Below, in pieces: positions 6,778 through 10,216 of a DNA stretch of 10,216 bases (its first letter is position 1; every line of letters starts with the position of its first letter). The stretch is taken from positions 1 to 10,216 of the forward strand of contig JAGLSF010000051.1 in the NCBI GenBank assembly GCA_023136305.1, given 5' to 3'. The position numbers and the translations under genes are program-made. This DNA is from Spirochaetota bacterium (GTDB taxonomy: Bacteria; Spirochaetota; B62-G9; DRHN01). The notes under the pieces were generated by a model that saw only the letters and a list, made by a program, of their open reading frames with translations, searched no databases and had not been told where the DNA came from.

Positions 6778-7203
6778 TCAGAGTTCTGCAGCGCTGGGTG
6801 AAGCCTCTCCCTTGAAGAGATCTTTGAAGAAACCAGGTACCCGTACCACCCTGCCGCTTCTGTCGGTGAAGGCATGACGCGTTTGTCCCTCAGCGATGAT
6901 GCTGTTTTCCTCCCCCTCCCTGAAAATTGAATATGCAATGACGAGGCTTGCACCCCCGAGCGCTGAAAGCCATGACTCTACAATTACGCGATCGTCGTAC
7001 TGTACATTCCTCCTGTATCTTAGGTGGGCCTCCCGAACCGGCAGAAAGTAACCCCTCTCTTCAAGCTCCCGGTATGAGAGGCCTTGTTCACGCAGCAGCT
7101 CAGTACGGGCGGCCTCCATCCAGATGAAATAGCTCCCGTGGTGTGCGACGCCCATCTGATCGGTTTCAGCGTACCGTACCCTCAATGCAAGTCGTGACTT
7201 CAT
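6778..7203 (-). CDS. Acyl-CoA thioesterase, YbgC / 4-hydroxybenzoyl-CoA thioesterase family
   Basis: A hot-dog-fold thioesterase of 141 residues that hydrolyses an acyl-CoA to acid and CoA in the cytoplasm. The N-terminal signature VRYAETDQMGVAHHGSYFIWMEAAR (9-33) holds the active-site aspartate D15 and the usual H-x-x-x-Y helix start. The strands VREAHLRYRRNVQYDDRVIVES and the late GQTRHAFTD segment are also typical. The frame extends to a TTG at 7221, but the ATG at 7203 has AAAGGA six bases upstream and gives the standard start. The acyl substrate is not evident; YbgC in enterics works with the Tol-Pal region, which is not present here. It converges on the kinase gene with only 10 bases between stops. 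Confidence 0.86.
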   Translation of the reverse strand: MKSRLALRVRYAETDQMGVAHHGSYFIWMEAARTELLREQGLSYRELEERGYFLPVREAHLRYRRNVQYDDRVIVESWLSALGGASLVIAYSIFREGEENSIIAEGQTRHAFTDRSGRVVRVPGFFKDLFKGEASPSAAEL

Positions 7204-7243
7204 TGCGGTTCCTTTTCTCAATTCAGGTTGTAGTGATGATTGT

Positions 7244-7252
7244 ATTATACCA
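7244..7252 (-). promoter_or_regulatory. Extended -10 promoter for the thioesterase gene
   Basis: The minus strand reads TGGTATAAT: a perfect -10 hexamer (7244-7249) with the TGn extension (7250-7252). No good -35 box lies 16-18 nt upstream, as is common for extended -10 promoters. Initiation near 7237 would give a leader of about 33 nt. I see no equally good plus-strand promoter for the divergent amidohydrolase. Confidence 0.45.
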
Positions 7253-7323
7253 GTTTACCTTTACTATATCTCCGGGTTTTAACACTTTTTAAATGAATCA
7301 GTTATGAGAGTACTGGAGAGCAT

Positions 7324-8109
7324 ATGAACAGATATAGACTCTGCGCTGTTCAGGTTGAAACAGGGAGAAGCCCCGAAGAGAACCGGCAGAAGGCCTTCGA
7401 TCTATGCCGGCAGGCTGCCGGTATGGAGCCGGATTTCATTGTGCTGCCGGAGATGTTTGAGATCGTGGTGCCTCCGAAAAAGGCATCGCAGCACGCCACC
7501 AGCATTCCCTCAACCCTGACTGACGAACTTGGCCGGCTCGCTCGGGAGCTTTCGATAAACATCATTGGCGGCACTCTGTTCGAGGAAGCCGAGGGAGGAA
7601 TATACAACTCTGCCGTTGTCTTTGACCGGGGTGGAAAACTGCGCGGCATTTACCGCAAGATGCATCTCTTCGATGCCTTTGACTACCATGAGTCCGAGGG
7701 TATCAGAAGGGGAGAAGAGCCCTTGGTCGTCGAGCTTGACGGCCTAACATTCGGCATGGCGGTGTGCTACGATATTCGATTTCCGGAACTCTTCCGGTAC
7801 TATGCACTCCAAGGAGCACAAATAGTATTCCTGCCATCGGCCTTCTTCCAGCCCAATCATGATCACTGGCAGCTCACTATACGTTCCCGTGCACTCGACA
7901 ATGGCATCTTCGTCATGGGATGCAATCAAACGGGAAAACGTTTTGTGGGGAGAAGCATGGTTGCTGATCCCTGGGGTGTTGTCATCGGTTCACTTGGCAT
8001 GGAAGTGGGTATTCTTACGGTGGATATAGATTGCGATCGTGTCGATTCCACGAGGGAGAAGCTTCCCTTTCTCGTGAACAGGCGGTTTGATGTTCAGCTG
8101 AGTAAGTGA
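7324..8109 (+). CDS. Carbon-nitrogen hydrolase (nitrilase superfamily, omega-amidase-like)
   Basis: A cytoplasmic amidohydrolase of 261 residues. The catalytic Glu-Lys-Cys triad is E43 in VLPEMF, K112 in YRKMHLFD and C148 in AVCYDIRFPELFR. The YRKMHLFD and CYDIRFPE wording resembles the Nit/omega-amidase branch, whose members act on 2-oxoglutaramate, 2-oxosuccinamate or deaminated glutathione. The exact substrate is inferred only from that resemblance. The end VDSTREKLPFLVNRR is also family-like. The ATG at 7324 has GGAG five bases upstream. It is transcribed away from the thioesterase gene, with which it shares a 120-base divergent spacer, and ends 7 bases from the convergent YgiQ gene. A role in metabolite repair next to methionine-cycle genes is possible (omega-amidase acts in methionine salvage), but the genes are not in one operon. 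Confidence 0.88.
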   Translation: MNRYRLCAVQVETGRSPEENRQKAFDLCRQAAGMEPDFIVLPEMFEIVVPPKKASQHATSIPSTLTDELGRLARELSINIIGGTLFEEAEGGIYNSAVVFDRGGKLRGIYRKMHLFDAFDYHESEGIRRGEEPLVVELDGLTFGMAVCYDIRFPELFRYYALQGAQIVFLPSAFFQPNHDHWQLTIRSRALDNGIFVMGCNQTGKRFVGRSMVADPWGVVIGSLGMEVGILTVDIDCDRVDSTREKLPFLVNRRFDVQLSK

Positions 8110-8116
8110 GTTTTCC

Positions 8117-9886
8117 TCAGGTCAATAATCTTTTTATGAGTTCCCCCCTGCCAAGCCTGAGCAGTGATCGCCTGATGATCTCCCGGTTTTCTTTCTTGAA
8201 GTAATGCAGCAGTGCCCGGTATAGCCTCTTGGAGCCTTCACTCTGCGGTACAGACACCTCTTTGCCGGTTACAGGGTCCTTTCCCGTAAGATATATGGCC
8301 GTGGCCATACTCATGGGGGAAGGCAGAAAGTCCTGAATCTGCCGTGGCCTGTAGCCCTGTTCTTTGAGATAGAGCGCAAGCTCAAGAGCCCGGTCAAGGG
8401 TTGTTCCCGGATGAGAGGCGATGAGATAGGGAACGAGGTACTGCTCCCTGCCTGCCTGACGGGAATAGGAGTCAAACAGGTCACGGAACTGTTCGAACAC
8501 CTCTTTGGATGGTTTTCGCATGACATCCAAAACCGGTTTCGAGACATGCTCGGGGGCCACCTTCAAGTGACCGCTCGTGTATCGTTTTGCAATTTCGGCT
8601 ATGTACGCTCTGTCCCGAAGCGCCAGGTCCATCCGTATACCGCTTGCTATGAAAAGGTTTTTCACTCCTCTCAGGCTTTTCACCTGTTCCATGAGAGCGA
8701 TGAGCCTGCTGTGGTCGGTTTTGAGGTTTGCACAGATACCCGGGTAGATGCATGAAAGTCGGGAGCAGCTCTCGCAGCGTTTCCCATCCGCCCCTTTCAT
8801 GGTGTACATGTTCGCGGTGGGTCCGCCGAGGTCGGTGATGGTCCCATCGAAGTCACGATCCCTGGACATGTGTTCTGCTTCCTGAAGGATCGAATGTACT
8901 GAACGCGACTGTACGAATTTGCCCTGATGGAGAGCAATTGAGCAGAAACTGCAGCCACCGAAGCACCCACGCATGATGGTAATCGAGTTCTTGATCATTT
9001 CATATGCGGGAATTGGCTGTGAATATACAGGATGCGGTTTTCGTGTGTAGGGCAGGTCGTAGATTTCGTCCATCTCCTGCTCGGTGAGGGGCGGCGGGGG
9101 AGGAAGTTGTACAACCGGTCGTCTTCCGTGGTACTGAATGAGGTGGCGCCCGGTGTACGGGTTTGCGTGTTCATATATAAGCCGCGTTGCCCTGTTGAAG
9201 CAGCCGTGATCCTCAGACACCTCTTTGAATGAGGGGAGCACCACAGCATTTCCAATAGGCAGATGCTCCCTTTCCTGGAGGGCAAAGAGGGTCCCCCGAA
9301 TGTCCCTGATCGTGTCGATTCTCTCCCCCTGAGCGAGGCGGTCAGCAATTTCAGTAACCTGGCCTTCACCCATTCCGTACACCAGAATGTCTGCCCTGCC
9401 ATCGAGGAGTATGGACCTCCGGATTCGGTTTTGCCAGTAATCAAAGTGGGCAAATCTTCTCAGGGAGACTTCGACCCCGCCTATTATGACAGGCACATCA
9501 CTAAAGGCTTCCCGAGCTCGCTGTGCATACACGATGACGGACCTGTCCGGTCGTCTGAAAGGTGCTCCTCCTTCCGAATAGGCGTCATCCTTACGTACCT
9601 TCTTCAGGGCGGTATATCTGTTGACCATGGAATCCATATTTCCGGCACTTATACCAAAGAACAGCTTCGGGCGGCCGAACTTCTGAAATTCGGCTTTTGA
9701 GTGCCAGTCAGGCTGACTGAGCACCGCTACCCGGTAGCCGGCCCTCTCGAGAACGCGTCCTATCACTGCCGTCCCGAAAGAGGGGTGATCGACATAGGCA
9801 TCGCCCGTAATCAGCACCACATCAGCCTGGTCCCATCCCCGGTCTTTCAGCTCTTTCGGTGAGAGGGGTAGAAAACTGTCCTTCAT
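8117..9886 (-). CDS. ygiQ: YgiQ-family radical SAM protein
   Basis: A radical SAM enzyme of unknown reaction, recognisable over its full 589 residues. The N-terminal part carries ITGDAYVDHPSFGTAVIGRVLE, SAGNMDSMVNRYTA, GGVEVSLRRFAHFDYW and LVYGMGEG, all YgiQ hallmarks. The cluster-binding motif CFGGCSFC (residues 308-315, C308/C312/C315) follows ITIMRG. A second cysteine group (C371, C374, C379, C385; C..C....C.....C) lies where the family usually has it. DFLPSPMSMATAIYLTG and RALLHYFKKEN near the end are also typical. It lacks the long C-terminal tail of the E. coli protein, as many members do. The frame can start at GTG 9895; the ATG at 9886 is better placed after AGGGTGGG. It is a single-gene unit in this window. 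Confidence 0.92.
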   Translation of the reverse strand: MKDSFLPLSPKELKDRGWDQADVVLITGDAYVDHPSFGTAVIGRVLERAGYRVAVLSQPDWHSKAEFQKFGRPKLFFGISAGNMDSMVNRYTALKKVRKDDAYSEGGAPFRRPDRSVIVYAQRAREAFSDVPVIIGGVEVSLRRFAHFDYWQNRIRRSILLDGRADILVYGMGEGQVTEIADRLAQGERIDTIRDIRGTLFALQEREHLPIGNAVVLPSFKEVSEDHGCFNRATRLIYEHANPYTGRHLIQYHGRRPVVQLPPPPPLTEQEMDEIYDLPYTRKPHPVYSQPIPAYEMIKNSITIMRGCFGGCSFCSIALHQGKFVQSRSVHSILQEAEHMSRDRDFDGTITDLGGPTANMYTMKGADGKRCESCSRLSCIYPGICANLKTDHSRLIALMEQVKSLRGVKNLFIASGIRMDLALRDRAYIAEIAKRYTSGHLKVAPEHVSKPVLDVMRKPSKEVFEQFRDLFDSYSRQAGREQYLVPYLIASHPGTTLDRALELALYLKEQGYRPRQIQDFLPSPMSMATAIYLTGKDPVTGKEVSVPQSEGSKRLYRALLHYFKKENREIIRRSLLRLGRGELIKRLLT

Positions 9887-9976
9887 CAAGCCCACCCTGC
9901 GTGTATGGTATACAGTAAAATGCTGGAACTAGGAGGGATAATCAAATAGTATTTGTACAAACCGCTGCTTGTGTTA

Positions 9977-10101
9977 TGCTATTCCTATGAGAGTTTCGCC
10001 GAAGGCGAAAATTTAATAAAGTGCGGCGCGGCGAGCGCTGATAAAAACTCTGTGTTGCTTGCGGCCAGAGGCCGCGCTGTGCTATTCCTATGAGAGTTTC
10101 G
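9977..10101. repeat. Pair of exact 22-bp direct repeats with hairpins
   Basis: The 22 bases at 9977-9998 (starting TGCTATTCC and ending GAGTTTCG) recur exactly at 10080-10101, 103 bases later. The first copy runs into a perfect hairpin, TTTCGCC-GAA-GGCGAAA (9994-10010). Just before the second copy is another, GCGGCC-AGA-GGCCGC (10061-10075). After the second copy comes GCAGG-AAGTA-CCTGC (10106-10120). AGAGTTT in the first copy is also complementary to AAACTCT at 10035-10041. The pattern suits a dispersed intergenic repeat (REP-like) family or a structured RNA. Confidence 0.65.
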
Positions 10102-10144
10102 TACAGCAGGAAGTACCTGCGCTACGACCGAGCGAAGCGAAGCG

Positions 10145-10216
10145 CAAGGATGCACGAGTGTCGACAAAGCCAAGGATGGCGGGAGTCGACCGAAGGTGAC
10201 TGACCGCAGGGATGGA
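10145..10216. repeat. Degenerate tandem repeat units at the right edge
   Basis: CAAGGATG at 10145 and 10171 and CAGGGATG at 10207 head imperfect units. The first two are 26 bases apart and each contains GTCGAC (10160-10165 and 10185-10190). A GC-rich preamble, GAGCGAAGCGAAGCG, precedes them. The array is cut by the window end, so its length is unknown. Confidence 0.4.

Larger units (their letters stand above)
9896..10216. other. Gene-free end region with repeats
   Basis: I find no convincing gene in the last 320 bases. The part next to ygiQ (9896-9970) should hold its promoter, but no clear -35/-10 pair is visible; a perfect 10-base palindrome TTTGTACAAA lies at 9952-9961. From 9977 the region is made of direct repeats, small hairpins and degenerate tandem units, listed separately. 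Confidence 0.6.

Noticed and set aside
1594..8109. Lnt and the nitrilase-like protein as recent duplicates, since both have a CN-hydrolase domain
   Set aside because: They belong to clearly different branches, share only the catalytic triad pattern, and differ in architecture.
9985..10173. A 62-codon minus-strand frame in the repeat region
   Set aside because: It is built from the repeats and hairpins, has no family resemblance, and its composition reflects the GC-rich repeat units.
9977..10216. CRISPR array
   Set aside because: There are only two exact repeats with a 81-base interval rich in its own hairpins, and no cas genes.

Overview
The window looks like chromosomal DNA of a Gram-negative, probably anaerobic, B12-using bacterium. 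Support comes from Lnt (a lipoprotein acyltransferase of two-membrane cells), two cobalamin nucleotide-loop genes, a B12-type homocysteine methyltransferase, and a decayed 2-hydroxyacyl-CoA dehydratase gene of a family typical of anaerobes. Base composition is moderate. A Desulfobacterota (deltaproteobacterial) or similar syntrophic lineage fits the gene styles, but that placement is inference and was not tested by search.

Left part (1-3680, mostly minus strand): a single-domain response regulator (3306-3680), then lnt (1594-3219), cobC-like phosphatase (966-1589) and cobU (436-951). lnt, cobC and cobU are separated by 4 and 14 nt and are almost certainly one transcript, possibly started from a promoter in the 86-nt gap before lnt. 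A hairpin with a T-tract at 115-147 is a plausible end of that transcript. Between cobU and this terminator lies a plus-strand pseudogene (189-434), the N-terminal part of a 2-hydroxyacyl-CoA dehydratase subunit with an in-frame stop. A very short minus-strand reading frame runs off the left edge.

Middle (3681-6767): an AT-rich divergent intergenic region carries a long inverted repeat and a good sigma70-type promoter. It leads into a two-gene plus-strand operon: a stand-alone homocysteine S-methyltransferase domain protein (3895-4824) and a hybrid histidine kinase (4821-6767; REC-PAS-HisKA-HATPase-degenerate REC) whose start overlaps the methyltransferase stop. The divergent receiver protein could be a partner in the same phosphorelay. 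This pairing of a methionine-cycle enzyme with a sensor kinase is the most unusual arrangement here.

Right part (6778-9886): a YbgC-like acyl-CoA thioesterase (minus) diverges from a nitrilase-superfamily amidohydrolase (plus), which converges with a YgiQ-family radical SAM protein (minus). The last 320 bases hold no convincing gene. They contain a 22-bp exact direct repeat 103 bp apart, three small hairpins and degenerate tandem units running off the right edge. I see no tRNA, rRNA, CRISPR array, insertion sequence or phage gene, and no wholly new multi-gene system.
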